NCBI RefSeq assembly: GCF_937863835.1
Contig: NZ_CALMHT010000073.1
Location: 23,701-87,700, forward strand
Direction of reading: 5' to 3'
DNA length: 64,000 nucleotides
Origin: an uncultured Prevotella sp.
GTDB taxonomy: Bacteria; Bacteroidota; Bacteroidia; Bacteroidales; Bacteroidaceae
Numbering within the stretch: position 1 is the stretch's first letter; the number at the start of each line of letters is the position of its first letter. A model generated the notes under the pieces. That model had not been told where the DNA came from. It saw only the letters and a list, made by a program, of their open reading frames with translations, and ran no database searches. The translations under genes were made by a program, and so were the position numbers. This document shows, one piece after another, positions 63,875-64,000 of this stretch.

Positions 63875-63899
63875 AAAAATCCCTGTTTAGGGATTTTTT
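63874..63899 (+). terminator. intrinsic terminator of C10 protease gene
   Basis: Arms AAAAAATCCCT and AGGGATTTTTT (63874-63884, 63889-63899) with 4-nt loop; overlaps the stop codon. Confidence 0.88.
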
Positions 63900-64000
63900 C
63901 ATTCAAGACTCCTTATGTTTTCCCCATGCCCTAAGGACCTCCAGTGGAATTCTTTTCACATCACCCCAAGGCCCCTCTTGACTTTTTCCCCACCCAAGGC

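Noticed and set aside
1-64000. CRISPR arrays, insertion sequences, phage or conjugative genes, toxin-antitoxin pairs
   Set aside because: No regularly spaced repeats, transposase, integrase, relaxase, or small toxin/antitoxin-like gene pair was recognised; the window looks like core chromosome.
63900-64000. Gene start at the window's end
   Set aside because: Pyrimidine-rich, C-run-containing sequence without a convincing start codon or promoter before the edge.

Overview
The window is a chromosomal segment of a Bacteroidota (Bacteroidales) bacterium, most likely Prevotellaceae. The evidence is: many promoters with the Bacteroidota -7 element TAnnTTTG (often with TTG/TTTG 19-21 nt upstream), almost no Shine-Dalgarno sequences, a serine palmitoyltransferase, a C10 (interpain/streptopain-like) protease with a type IX-like C-terminal tail, a T9SS plug-type protein, periplasmic Reg_prop/Y_Y_Y regulators, a membrane pyrophosphatase, PFOR and PPDK. 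The genus is inferred from gene content, not proven. No CRISPR array, insertion sequence, prophage or rRNA is visible. Gene density is high and apparently uninterrupted; one tRNA (Pro) is present.

Layout. 1-6.1 kb: tail of a sensor kinase, fabD, an alpha-amylase fused to an AlaX-type tRNA-editing domain, an endo/exonuclease/phosphatase-family membrane protein and a cytoplasmic hybrid kinase. 6.2-14.7 kb (minus): glycosyltransferase, RNase G, a 29-residue basic protein, HU, PFOR and an AAA ATPase. 14.7-17.5 kb: ATP-grasp protein and GH43 glycosidase. 17.6-22.7 kb (minus): octa-His membrane microprotein, K+-type pyrophosphatase, porin, RlmD. 22.9-25.6 kb: PPDK. 25.7-27.6 kb: zinc-ribbon membrane protein and GH25 lysozyme.

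27.7-39.2 kb is a hexuronate/altronate catabolic locus: LacI regulator, altronate dehydratase, NhaC-type antiporter and an unknown protein on the minus strand; KDG kinase, KDPG aldolase, a very large double-module sensor kinase, its response regulator and a membrane protein on the plus strand. 39.2-42.9 kb: Nudix, ispE, dnaB, SGNH hydrolase.

42.9-49.5 kb is the leucine operon leuA-leuC-leuD-(citramalate/isopropylmalate synthase paralog)-leuB. It is headed by a complete transcription attenuator: promoter, a leader peptide rich in Leu/Ile codons, an antiterminator arm and an intrinsic terminator. 49.5-53.9 kb: TPR protein, NCS2 permease, a DAGK/sphingosine-kinase-fold lipid kinase divergent from serine palmitoyltransferase. 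Then tRNA-Pro, a membrane one-component AraC regulator, the T9SS plug-like protein, the GGGtGRT/NifU-like two-gene operon of unknown function (58.0-59.7 kb), hisB with a membrane protein, and the C10 protease. Bases 63,900-64,000 show no gene.

Together the central-metabolism genes (PFOR, PPDK, H+/Na+-pyrophosphatase, KDPG aldolase) describe an anaerobe with pyrophosphate-based energy economy that ferments plant sugars and uronates. The most interesting parts are the leu attenuator, the amylase-AlaX fusion, the GGGtGRT/scaffold pair, the double-module kinase tied to the KDG genes, and the tiny basic protein.
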